From Tetrahymena elliotti 4EA (Eukaryota > Ciliophora > Oligohymenophorea > Hymenostomatida > Tetrahymenidae): a stretch of DNA of 64,000 bases. Position 1 is the first letter of the stretch. Every line of letters starts with the position of its first letter. Both the position numbers and the translations under genes were made by a program. The stretch covers positions 610,874-674,873 of the forward strand of contig JH720301.1 in NCBI GenBank assembly GCA_000231825.2, given 5' to 3'. Positions 1 through 11,578 of this stretch are shown here, piece by piece. The notes under the pieces were generated by a model, which was not told the DNA's origin, ran no database searches, and was given only the letters and a program-made list of their open reading frames with translations.

Positions 1-378
1 TGGAAATATAAGCTTTAGAGATTTAATGCAAAATATATCAAACCATTTTTAATTCGTGATTATTATGAAAATTTTGATGAAATTGTTATTTCTAAAGAGC
101 TATTCAAAGAAGATAAATATGAAATGATGATGTAGGATGGGTATACAAAATCCTAGGGTTTAATTAGACAAGGTGTTTTAAATCTAAAAAATAAAGTTAG
201 TTCTTCCAACATATAAAAAACAAAAAAAGATTTGAAAAAAAATAAATATAGAATTTCAAATGAACAAAATAAAGGTGAAGAAGATGAAATATTTTCATAT
301 GATGAGGATGACTATCTAGATAGAATAAATAATTTGGGAATTATCAAGCACTCTATTAACATAGATTATAATTAATGA
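1..378 (+). CDS. C-terminal end of a probable Na+/H+ exchanger (NHE/CPA1), 5' partial
   Basis: Frame 1 is open from the window edge and ends at TGA 376-378 after 125 codons, with in-frame TAA and TAG read as Gln. The start reads RFNAKYIKPFLIRDYYENFD. This resembles the segment just after the last membrane helix of animal and plant NHE exchangers, where a Phe-Asp/Asn, Lys-Tyr and Lys-Pro-Phe/Leu-Leu pattern recurs. The rest is a hydrophilic cytosolic tail rich in Lys, Asp and Glu (for example EEDEIFSYDEDDY). If correct, the complete protein would swap Na+ or K+ for H+ across a plasma or endomembrane. The membrane domain lies outside the window, so the family call rests on a short motif recalled from memory. 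That this is a real gene end is fairly sure; the family is moderately supported. Confidence 0.5.
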
Positions 379-1200
379 AATCTATTTCCATAAACTAGCT
401 AAGAAGTTTACAAAATGATTAGTTTTTTTTCTATTATCTAATTGAAAATAAAATTTAAAATTTATTACTTTGTTTTCTAATTTTAAATAGAATATTTTTT
501 ATTAAATTTTCACCTTATTATAGCTTATTTTCTATAAATTATCATTTATTGAAAAATGAATTAAAGAAGCTTGTCTATATCTAGATTAATCTTTAATGAG
601 CTAATATTTCTTAAAGCTGTATAGTATTTCAAAGAGTAAAATTTAACACTTTGTGATGTGTTGTTCTCTCTTTTTTTACTTTTTATCCAAAAAAATTTAT
701 CAAACAAACAACCCAAATAAAATTCAAAATTTTATTAAACAAATGCATAAACTGAACATTTTATAATTTTTACTTAAAAATATGAAAAGTGCTTATTCAG
801 AAAAAAATGATGTCTAAACATTTTTTAAAGTTTATTTTTATTCTATAAATTTTAAATAAAGTGATTTGGACATTTTTAATTAATATCTTTAACTTTTTTA
901 ACCAAATAATAAATTGATTTTTTCTGTTTTTAATAAATTCTTAATATTGAATTTATGCTTATCAAATATACCAATAAATAATTTATAAACAGTCTATATT
1001 TTAATAAAAAGTATTTAAATGACAGTTTTATGTCTAATTTAATAGTAATTATACTAGAAAAATGCAAAATATTTAAACCAAAGTAATACAAAATACGAAA
1101 TGAGAATAAGTAATAATAAAGAAAAATTAAAATAAAGAGTTTTAACTATTTTAAAAAGAAGACTAAAGTAATTACTATTTAAAGCTATTTGACAGATATC
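379..1200. other. A+T-rich intergenic spacer between convergent gene ends
   Basis: This spacer separates the 3' end of the plus-strand exchanger from the 3' end of the minus-strand C2/DUF1765 gene. It is made of A and T runs with frequent TGA in all frames. It should hold the 3' UTRs and poly(A) sites of both genes. I see no ORF, repeat or RNA motif in it. Confidence 0.5.
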
Positions 1201-4200
1201 TCACCAGTCATTTTCTTAATTATGACCATAGCTGCCTTATCCTTCTGATTCATCTCTAGGTATTTTTACAGAGATTTCTGGGATATTTAAAGTTAATATT
1301 TTTTATAAGACCTCTTCTTCAGTGAAATCTTCATTAGAATAAAGTTCTTTATACCAATTTTATAACCACTTATTGTAGTCTTTCTTAGAAATATCAAATT
1401 CTTCCCAAGATTCTGGAAGGTATTTCAGGTATTCTTTTGGGATTCTTAGCTTTTCTTCAGTTTCATCTTGATCTCTATATCTTCTGTAGACTTTGATTCC
1501 TCCTTTATTACCTTGTTAATTGGGATATTTTTTCTACACTTACTTTTTCAAGAGTATTTTTTATTTCTGTTTAATTTCATTTTGAAGGATTTTTTCAATT
1601 TCTTTTTTATTATTTTTACTAATTGTTGTTTGGTTTCTAGAAATAGGTTTTAATTCTTGGTTATCAACATTCAGCAAGTTAATATTATTGTTATTGATAT
1701 CAAAATCAGAATTTTTACGTTCTATTGCATGAAGAGAATTTCTTCTAGCAGCTTTGTTTTTTTAATTTAATTTTTTCTTTTTATTTTCTTCTTCACTAAG
1801 ATTATTCAGATCACTCAAAATACTTTCTAAATTTGAAATACTGTTAATACTGTTGTTACTTTGATCTTAGTCCCCTTAATCATTTTCCATATTCTATAAA
1901 TTATTTATTGATGAATTAACTAAAAATTTATTCTAAAACAAGTAAATGAACTATTGAAATGATTAACATATTTAACTTTATTTTTTTAAGAAATTAAGAT
2001 TTAAATAAATTAAACATGAAATAAACAAAAAAAGAAAATTACTTTATATGATTTTTCTTCTTCTTTCTAGGATTTTAAGAACTCTAATCCTGAAAAATTG
2101 CTCTCATGTCTACCAATAGACTACATAGAATGTATAGAATCCTTCCTTGTAATAATTGACAAATCTAAAGATTCAATAACTGAATTATTTAATCCTAAAT
2201 CACTATATTATCCTTCTTCCATCATTCTATCTTTTATGTTCTTTTTTTTCATCTGATTCTTTTTATGGAGATATTTCATTTTGAGAGTTTTTGCATTCTT
2301 TTTAACTGCCATTAATAACTCATTTTTCTTCAGCTACTTAGTTAATCTTTTGTTTGCCTCTTCTAAGATAGCTATCATTCTAACATAATCAGCATAAATA
2401 ATTTCATTCTTTTTATAATTATAATAATTATTATGTTGAAAAATTTTTAATCTTTTATTTGATTACCATTATATTATTCATTTCTTCTTGGTTTTTTATT
2501 TATTTCTTTTAACTGATCATAAGAAAATCTTTCTTTAATGCACTTTATATTTTAGAAAAATGTTTTGAATCTTCATTTTTTTTTAATTTGTTACTCTAAT
2601 TTGTTTTAGGTTTTGTGGGATCTATGCAAATGATTAACTCTATATAGTAAAAAGTTGTGGAAAATGCTTCTAACATTAGGAGACCAGTGCATGAAAAGCT
2701 TAAAAAACATATTTGAAAATATCACTTTTAAAATATCTCTTTTTTGAGTTACTAAAAAAATGATTTAAAAATTAGTAAATAAGGAAGAAATAACTTACTG
2801 GGAAGCAATTGAAAGCAATTTGATAAAAGCCAAAGTGCTTTAGAAATAGAAACAGCATGATCTCCTTCAAGGACTAACTTTAAACCCCTAAAAAATAAAG
2901 CATAATCAAAATTAACTGGAAGCCTTTTTTCCATTTCAAGTATCTTTTTAAACCATAAATCTATTATCTCAAAAGCGTTGAAGACATTTGTAGAATCATA
3001 AATGCTTTAAAAATATGAGTAATATTATTATACAGAAATAATAAATTAAATATTTTACTTTGTTTTTCCATAAATGATTCTAAGATAAACATTTATAATT
3101 TCATCATGCTATAATAAACTAAAGGAAGTAGACTTTAAAGCTTCTGGATAGTTTTTAGTATCTCTTCTCTAGACTTCATATAAGAAAGCTCTAAGTATAT
3201 CTACAAACCCTGGTACAAAACTCCAAGTTAAAGTTGAATAATTATTTGGTAATTTTTGTATATACTAACACCATTCTCTTACAAACAAAAAGAAGGCTAG
3301 CCCTTTCTTTTAAAATCTTTTTTACCAATTTTATCTTTCCAGTGTTTTCTTTAAATTATCTTTGTATTCAATATGGCGAGATTATTTTTACAAATATCTG
3401 TAAAAATCCTACTCCCATTCAAATAAACTCATCAAATATTTATTTTTTTTATCAGCCTAAGCTTGATCTATTATTATTTAGTCTTACACCCAATTATCAA
3501 TATCTTTCATTTAATCATGACTTGAATCAATTTCCAGAATGCATGTTATCAGTTTTTCCCTTATTTAAAAATAAATTATTTGATTTAAAAAATGTGATAC
3601 TCTACATAAATTCATATATTTTTTTAACAAGAATTATTTTAAAATAATAATCTTAATAGTTTATCTATTTATTTATTTTTTAATTTATCTTATGAATAAT
3701 AATGACTCTAAAAATATTTTAAAGTTTTTGTCTAAGAAAAACTCTACAAATAACTTTTTAGATTGAAAAGTAGTTTCAGATTTTAACTAAATTTGTTGAT
3801 GATCCATCAGCTTAAATACTAAAAAACAATAATGAATATGGAAATAAATTTTACCTGAAAGCTGGAATACGGAAAAATGCTAGAGCACTAAAATTTTCAA
3901 CAAATTAACGTTCTTTGTCATTTAAACCTTTTTGATCTAACTTTTAAAGTACTTTTTCTAAGGTGTGATACAAAAAGGCTTCATAGGTAAGACAAATCCT
4001 AACTTTTTTAGCTTTTGTTGGCTAATTGTCATCACTCTCTAACTTCTTGATATCTCCTATTTACATAATTTCATTGAATAGCTATTCTTTTTAATCACGA
4101 TCAAATCCCATATAACTTAAATCTATTTCTTCTCTATTATTGATTAATATAAGAGTTTCATAATACAATTCTCTTAATATTTCATCCACTTAATCTGCAT

Positions 4201-6474
4201 ACTCTAGCAAATGTTTTGCTACTTCTATTAATATACTTTAAGCACGAATCAACTCTTCTTCATTCTTATAAAGATTTGGTGATTCCTATTTTTATGAAAT
4301 ATTTCAATATTTAATTTGTAAATAGGAAAATTAATTTATGTAATTCTTACAGCTGAGGAGTGGACATGTAGATACTAAATAATCTTCTTAAGTTAAATTT
4401 TAATTTCATCATTAATCTTATATCTTTCTCTTAATGTGATACTCTTATCATAAAGCTTAATAATATTTTCTTCTATTTGAAGTTTACATTGCATAATACT
4501 TTTAAACTAAAATATTTTTTTTATTTTTAAAACTTTTTTACTGTTTTTCTAAAATTTACTTCTCTAGGAATCGACTATTGTGTACCTAAATTTTCTTTTT
4601 ATATATAAAGCTATGTTGCTTTTGTTACTCCATTCTCCGTTCTAACACCACCAACGAGTTGTCTAATAAATGGTTAATTCGTGACAATAAATTATCCTTT
4701 CCAAGTGCCTAATTGTTTTCCTTAATTCCAAATTTTCATATCAACGATACTGATTTCGCTTATAATTACTTAATCTCTCTCTATTTTAATCCCAACATCT
4801 TAAGATAAGAATCTAATCATTGAAACATATCCATTGCCAATAAGCTTGTAATCGACAAATACTTCATGATTTTTATCCTATTATTTTCAATAAAATATAT
4901 TTTTTGTAAATAACTACTTTTTTACCTCTTTTCCACCTCCACCAGCACCGCCTGAGACATTACTTTAAATTCTTACTACACCTGATTTTTTGAAACTTGA
5001 TTTACTCATTAATCCACTTGCTTTTCCTACTGTTTTAATAAAATAAAATGAATAAAATCGCTATAAAGATTAATCAAAGTATTACCTTAGTCCTACTATG
5101 ACTATTGAGTATTAGAGAACATATCATTTTCTATTTCTGGATTAATAATTGCCCAAAATAGTAACTCAAAAGAAGATTATGAAAATTCATCAGCTAAGAT
5201 TTCAAAATCAATAGAAGGAGTAAATAAATCATGCTAATCAACAAATTCCCATGAAGCTTCTTTATGTCCTAAAAGTTATTCAAAGGTTGAGTTAAAATTT
5301 GAGGTTTCAATTTATTGCTGCTAATATCCTAAGTTAGTTTCACTTAGTATCATACCATCCTTTTTAAAGCTAGAAGTAGGAATGTTCTAAAATCCACTTT
5401 TACTAATTTAACTTTTGACGCCTTTTAACTTAAATGATTCAGTAGTTCCTATATTTTTTGAACTATCTTTACCAAAGCTATCTTTTCCTTTTAGAACATC
5501 AACTATTACAGTTCGCCTTTTGTAAAATAACGAATTAGAATAATATCAATAAATAATACTAGATTACTTTTTGTCTTTCTGCTTCTTCTTTGTTGGAACA
5601 GATTTAGGTATTGCTTTTCTTAAAGCAAACTCTTAAGTTTCAGTAATATTAAAATTTTCCCCTTCATCTGCTACATCTGTTTCGGTATCTTATGCTTCAT
5701 TTTTATTTCCTTGCTTTTTATTATTACCTTGCTTTTCTTCTTCTGTTATAGGAATATGGGAAAAGGCATAGGTAGGGTTAATGAAATTAGGTGAATGATC
5801 ACTTTCATAATCTTAGTTATGAGACTATTAATTCAAATAATAATTTATTTATTTTCCACTCAAATATAAATTAAAAATCTCCATACTTTAACTTTAAGAT
5901 TAAAATTATAGGCTTTATCTTATAGATTTTCATCCATTGTACAAAACATGTTTTTACATGATATATTCATAGTAACAAACTAAGCCATTCTTATATCAAA
6001 TGTTATTCTACCTTTTCTTGTAAGCTAATATATTTAAATGTAAACCATATGAATTAATTTTTGTTTTGCCTGTGGAAAAATTAAATGCTAATTTCCTAAA
6101 ATATAAGTACATCTTATGTGTCTAGTAAAAAATCATTGTGGATAGGACCTGTTGCTATTTAGTAGAGTGTTAAATTTATCTTAGAAATAACATTTCCAAC
6201 TTCGTCTTACACATACTTTATTTTTAGATAAAAAAAGAGCTTGTTAACATCTAAAGTTAAGTTTAATTGCAAAAAAATACCATATCATAGAGGAGACTCT
6301 TCATTTTATCAGCTTCGCAAATAAAATCAAACTCTTCATTTATTTTCCACTTTGTTTTATATAATTTTCATTCTGAAAAAGATTAAATAATTTCATTTTA
6401 ATTACATGTGGGTTTTTAGTATCTCTTATAATTCCTGTTTTTATCTTGTTTTTGACACTTGCAAATACAATCAT
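1201..6474 (-). CDS. Large multi-exon protein: C2-like N-terminus and DUF1765-like helical domain
   Basis: Read from 6474 down to TGA at 1203-1201, with many short introns. The N-terminus (6474 to about 6010) looks like a C2 domain: MIVFASVKNK, then KWKINEEFDF, then LFFYLKIKY; the first junction is unresolved. A charged linker follows (exons 5824-5568, 5516-5096 and 5037 to about 4925). Next comes a folded part with SMIRFLSQDVGI and a long helical region (about 4290-2640). That region ends in HAVSISKALWLLSNCFQLLP and LFMHWSPNVRSIFHNFLLYR, which I recall as the signature of DUF1765 proteins of fungi and amoebae. Helices with Lys and Glu follow. An intron ending near 1945 joins an Asn/Ser-rich tail (about 1945-1201), which also opens with its own Met at 1890. 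One gene of well over 1000 residues is the simplest reading. Alternatives are a separate 229-aa gene at 1890-1201, or a start near 5937-5988. Function unknown; the domain names are tentative. Confidence 0.5.
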
Positions 6475-9028
6475 TACTTGTGATTAATTCTAAAAATTAT
6501 TGAAAATATTTTAAATTTTCTCAATTTTAAGCTTATTTTTACCACTGGAAGGTTTTTTGCTTTAATGTTAGAGATTTTAACATTAAATTTTAATGTGCTA
6601 TTTTTTGAATTTTTAAATAACAACTACTCCTACTTTGTTAAAACTCCTGACATTTATTTAGATGACTAAATTTAAGTTTGGTTTTAAGGTTTTGGCTTAT
6701 TAACACAAGAACCCATTTGAATGACTTTTCGTAAATAAATATCTAAAATATGGCTACAGTACTAATAATTATGACAACAAAAAATAATTAATTATAAAAA
6801 TATTTAAGTGATTTTTTTTGATTAAAAATTAAATTGTGTGTGTGAATCTAATAAAATTTATGATTTTTTAAAAATAAAGTCTATTTTGTAATAATTTATT
6901 AAAAATATAAGAAACAACTATTTATTATAATTAGTTTCTAGATTTACTACTCTTCTTGTTTTTCAAGATAATAATAATATCATTCTTTTTCCTTATTTTT
7001 CTCATATATCCTAATATTATAAAAATCTATGACCTTTATATTCTAAGATTAATATTCTTAAAAATAAATTTTATTCATTTAAATAAAATTTTTTCTTTAC
7101 TAATAAATATTTAAAAATTCAAATATAATATAAGTTGTCCTTCAAATTATTTATTTTATTAAATTGAAATAACCAAATAACTCTAATTAAAATATATTTT
7201 CGAAATAATTTAAGCAATTTATAACATTTTCCATTTTTCAATATTAGATTAGCTTTGGAAAGTAAAAAATCTTTAAAATTTAATTCCTTATCTTATCCTC
7301 AATCTTTCAAAATTTTATTTACCTATACAAAAAAGATTTAACATTATTAAGTTGACTTAAAAGCTAGCAAAGTTTAAAAGTAATTTTCTGATGAGGATAA
7401 TAGTGATTTATTTGAAATACAAAAATAGTTTTAAAAATTAACTATGAAAATAAGAAAAATTTTAAGATAGTTTATTTTCTTATAATTTAAATCAAATTAA
7501 ATATTTCAAAACATAAAAAAAAATGTAGATATGAGATCACTAAAAAGCTTACAAAAAAAATATTGAATTAAAAATAGTAATGTAAAATAAGTTAAGCAAG
7601 TTTTAATATTTTTTATTGTAAAGTTAACACTAGCCCAAACATTTAGTCTAATTAATTACAGTTTTTATAAAGTAAATTAAGAATGTATTTTTTAGTATTG
7701 AATCCATTATTTTACAAACTTAGAACAAAAGATTAAAAATAATATTTTTTTTATTGTTAATCCATAAAACATAAATGATAAAAATCTAGATTTTATTATT
7801 CGAAACTTTGTTTTTTTTTTATGAAATAAAAAGAATTAGATCAAAATAAATTTTTTTTTGTTAGTAAAAATATGACAAAAAGGAAATTAAAAATATTATT
7901 GTCTGAGTATGACTTATCATAATGACGATTTTTTAAGAATATTATTAGTTTTTTTATATAAAAGAAGCAATATAAAGTTATTTGGAATAATAGAAAGTTC
8001 TTTTTTGAAGAAATCACTTGATCAGATTTCTTTTATAATAAGCTGTTTTTTCCATTTCTAAAAATTCTAATCATAAATTTGTTTCTGCTAATTAGTTTAT
8101 GCTTAGAAGTTTGAAAAAAGAGTTGAAAATTTAAAATAGAATTGAAGATAAGAAAAATGATTTTATTGTTATTAATATCTTAAAAGAATAACCAACTTTG
8201 TGATTGGTAGTGCGTCAAAACATTTTGATCTAAAAAATATATGAAGATATGAAATTAATTATATTTATACTTTTCAAATTTAAAAATAGTACAAGTAAAG
8301 CTTATTTTTAGAATTATATTTAAAATCACTCTAATAATTACAAAGTGTAAAAAAGGCTTTAATATACTTTGTAATCTAATAGAATTCAAAGGAATAATTT
8401 AGCTTTCAATATGAGAGACTTTTAAAAATGATGTAAGTAAGATACCCAAATTTTATATGAGAAATGAAGGCATATATTTTAAATTTAAAATATCTATATC
8501 TGAAATAACATATATGAAGAAAATATGCTGATTAGTATTATGAAGAGAGTGCCATAAAATTAAAAAATGTGTCTAATTCCAGCATCATCAATTTAAAAAA
8601 ATATGCTTTGATAAAAAGTTAAGTCTAGTTAAAAAATTTAAATAGAAGGGAGATCTAAGAAAAATTTAAAAAATAAGATAATTGGGATATAATAAGAAGA
8701 GAAAGAAATCAAAATTTAGAAAATTTGATAATATTATAAATAGTATATAAGTAAGAAAAACATGATTAGTTTGTTAGTTGCATAAAGGAAATATTTACAA
8801 ATAGATTAGAAATATAAATAATGTGATTAATAATGATAATAATACAAATTAAGTACTTGTTTGTTAAAATACAATTAAATTTTAGTTAAATTTTAAAATA
8901 CGATATTTATTAATAGTAAGATTTATTTTTGTTAATTTTTTATATAATTTTAAATTATCAACTAATACTTTTCTATATTTTTAATTTCTATTTAGAAGTT
9001 ATTGCTTGCTGACTTGAATGCTTAATTT
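6475..9028. other. Long A+T-rich intergenic region
   Basis: About 2.5 kb of nearly pure A+T sequence lies between the divergent C2/DUF1765 gene and the small gene at 9029. Short open stretches occur, for example about 30 codons from 8100. None is longer than expected when TGA is the only stop, and none has the G+C rise seen in the real genes. Promoters of both flanking genes must lie here, but I cannot point to specific sites. Confidence 0.5.
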
Positions 9029-9359
9029 ATGACTAATTTTAAGTAAAATGTTAGCTCTTTCCTTAATTAAAATCTTAAATTTAGAACTACTTTGGTGGGT
9101 TTGTTTAATTAAAGTGGTGGTGTACCATTTGCAGTAGTAAATGCGGATAAGATTAGTTAAGTTTTTTTTCAAGATATAAATTTAATTTGATTTATGTACA
9201 AAATTAGGTGATGCTTAACATTAAATTATGGGCTTAGCTTTAAAATACTTTAAGTTAAAGAGCTAAGTTACTAACTATGAAGAAATGGATAAAATGGTAG
9301 GTTAGAGATAAGTGAAAGATTTGAAGAAGTATTAAGTGTTAGTATTTAGCTTTTGGTGA
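9029..9359 (+). CDS. Small protein of unknown function, about 92 aa, one intron
   Basis: The ATG at 9029 opens a frame beginning MTNFKQNVSSFLNQ. Exon 1 runs to 9155. A 52-nt intron (GT at 9156, AG ending 9207) joins in frame to exon 2 at 9208-9359, ending in TGA 9357-9359. The middle, TTLVGLFNQSGGVPFAVVNA, and the later GLALKYFKLKSQVTNYEEMD have a residue mix unlike random A+T-rich translation, and G+C rises across the ORF. The C-terminus (KYQVLVFSFW) looks odd, so a further splice near 9330 to a downstream exon is possible. I do not recognise the family. The product is too small to hold a known enzyme fold and has no obvious signal peptide or membrane helix. It lies tail to tail with the sestrin gene. 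Confidence 0.5.
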
Positions 9360-9550
9360 GTATTTATTTATTAGAAAATTTATATATTTTGAAAAGTATC
9401 AGAAGTTAATTAGGTTTTGTATATTTTAGGAATTATTAAGTAACTTTATAACTAATTTAGAATTGTTTTCTAAATTCATATAATTTATTTTTTATAAATA
9501 GCTTTTTTTAGAAAGAGAGAGAATGAGTGAACAACATTAATTTTTGCTTC

Positions 9551-11578
9551 TCATGAGAGGAATTGTGAGAGACTGTGAAACAAGAATATATTTTGAGTAT
9601 AGAATTTAGCTTCAGAAGCAAGGAAGATGACATGGACCATGTCATGGACTTCAAAGAGATAGGGAATGGTGTTGAAATCACTTAATTTGATTTCATGGGG
9701 TTTGAAGATTATTTTCTTAAGGAAATTACGGAAAGGCTTTTGAAGGAGATTATTCATTTTTCTGTAATTGTAATCAGTCTTAGAGTATCCCATAGTAATT
9801 TCACAGAAATTCCAAATAGCCTCACGGAAAATACGGGTATCAATTTCTTGGGTAGTTCCAAAGTTTCTTAAGGTGAGGTCTTAGATCTAGGAGTATTTTT
9901 CATTAAGAGTTTTTGAAAGATTAATATTTCTGTGAGCAATAAATTCAGAAGTATGAGTCTTCCAATCGCAGACATTTGAAGCAAGTTTATTTTGATCTCT
10001 GCCACGTTTTGATTTTTAAATTTTATCAGGAGAACAAACAGAGTTAAATTAAGGTTATGCCAATGGGGAATCATTGGAGAAAATAGATGAAAAGCCAACA
10101 TATTTTTTAAAGCGAGTTTAATTGAGTTGAGAAGTAATGAATTCAAAATCAGAAATGTCAGTTTCTTCGGACATTTCGCTTTCTTCCTTGTGAAGTTCTA
10201 AAGGCTTAAGATTTGTCAAAATTTCAATTACTTCATTAGTGAGCTTTTCATTTAGCTTTATTTGATTGAATGAGCCATTGTTAGAAGGCTTTGAGGAATT
10301 TTTTCCTGATCCATACATAGAATCATTATCAGCAACTAATCCCATACCATGGCTTAAAATGACAAGTTGCTAAGCAAAAGATATAGAAAGAATGGCGAAA
10401 ATTAATTCGTTTTAATTCCAAGCAGGAGATTGATTGAGTAAATAATTGAAAAGAGTGTTAGATGATTGTTGGTTGAGAATCTATGATGAGTGGTTTTCCT
10501 TCAATAAATAAATTAAATCCCAAGCCTTTTTGACCTTAGGGTCTAAAGCTTCAAAACCATCATCTAAGAAAGCAGAGTTGCCTTAATAAATTTAATATAA
10601 CTCCCCAAACATTAAGAAAACATAACTGCATTCGTAGGCGCTTGCAGTCATCATAGCTATTTGGTAGAGAGATTCATAAGGCCAAGCAGATGGCTCAATA
10701 AATATCTCTTCGAAAGAGGTGAAAAATGTTTTCAAATACTCTGGGAAGAAAAGGAAAGGACGAAAGATATTTGGTACTCTGCCATTGAAGGTATTGTAAA
10801 TAGTTGTAAGCAATTTTTATAAATCTTCTAGATTAATGTTATCAGTAGAATAGACTTTTTGTTTGTGTAATTCTTCTTTAATGACCGAAGATAAATAATC
10901 TTACTAACTGGCAGGGTCAGTTGATGTTTCAGTTGAAATATCTAAATTATCTGAGGAGTTGTTATTATTGTTATTGACTCCTTATTTAGAATTCTATAAT
11001 TAGTCTGAATTACGTTTTAAAATGTCAGAAATTTTTTATGAAACAGAATTTGGTGTAGAATGGTTATTGCTGAAAATGATGTGTTGTAACTAAAGAATAG
11101 AGGGGAAGTCATCGTTTAAGAAATATCTACTGATACGCTACTCCTCACAATTTTATTCTAGTAGAAGAGGGCGGAAAAGTTCAGATATTTATGGTAAAGG
11201 ACTTTAATAGACAAGCACCTAAAGGCGTTGTTAAATGAAATTCAATGTTTCAACATCATTTTTGAGACTGCATTCCAATTACTTCTGCTTCAAACTTTCG
11301 AAGCACCATTGTAAATATTCAGCATCTATGGTTTAATAGTCGATATAAAGTGGCATGAAACTTTCAATTTCTAAAATCAATTCACTTTTGGGTTCAAAAC
11401 AGAATTGAGGAATATGAGTAGAAGATTTTTTCATCCCAGCACTGGATTACATATTAACAGAATCGTCAATAAAAGAGCGCTTATTTATTTATTAAGCAGC
11501 TTCAAAAGTTAAGTTTGAGCTTTTTCTGGAATCAAGTTGTTGAGTTGGAGAGTTGTCGTTTAAAAGAGAAGAGCTCAT
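9551..11578 (-). CDS. Sestrin-like protein (stress and leucine-responsive regulator), 675 aa
   Basis: A single exon runs from ATG at 11578 to TGA at 9553-9551. Residues 1 to about 250 are Ser/Asn-rich. The sestrin N-terminal domain follows, with NGRVPNIFRPFLFFPEYLKT, a WPYESLYQIAMMTAS segment and YECSY with Cys317. That matches the AhpD-like helical domain whose catalytic Cys in animal sestrins sits in a QCSYL motif. The C-terminal domain includes EIDTRIFREAIWNF and DYNYRKMNNLLQK, then KPHEI and HDMVHVIFLASEAKFY. These line up with the animal pattern around RRAIWNY, DYDYGEVNQLL and EKVHVNLLLMEARM. The protein ends with Leu-Ser-Gln-Phe-Leu-Ser, where animals end in Arg-Tyr-Met-Thr. Animal sestrins are about 480-550 aa; the extra length is the N-terminal tail and a Q/N insert (near residue 200). 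Known roles are sensing leucine, restraining TORC1 through GATOR2, and reducing alkyl hydroperoxides. Family call firm; role in ciliates inferred. Confidence 0.88.

Noticed and set aside
3234..3647. Plus-strand ORF of 137 aa in the standard code
   Set aside because: It is the antisense of a good minus-strand exon of the C2/DUF1765 gene (EWEQDFYRYLQKQSRHIEYK and neighbours). Its own translation is a Phe/Leu/Ile-rich shadow.
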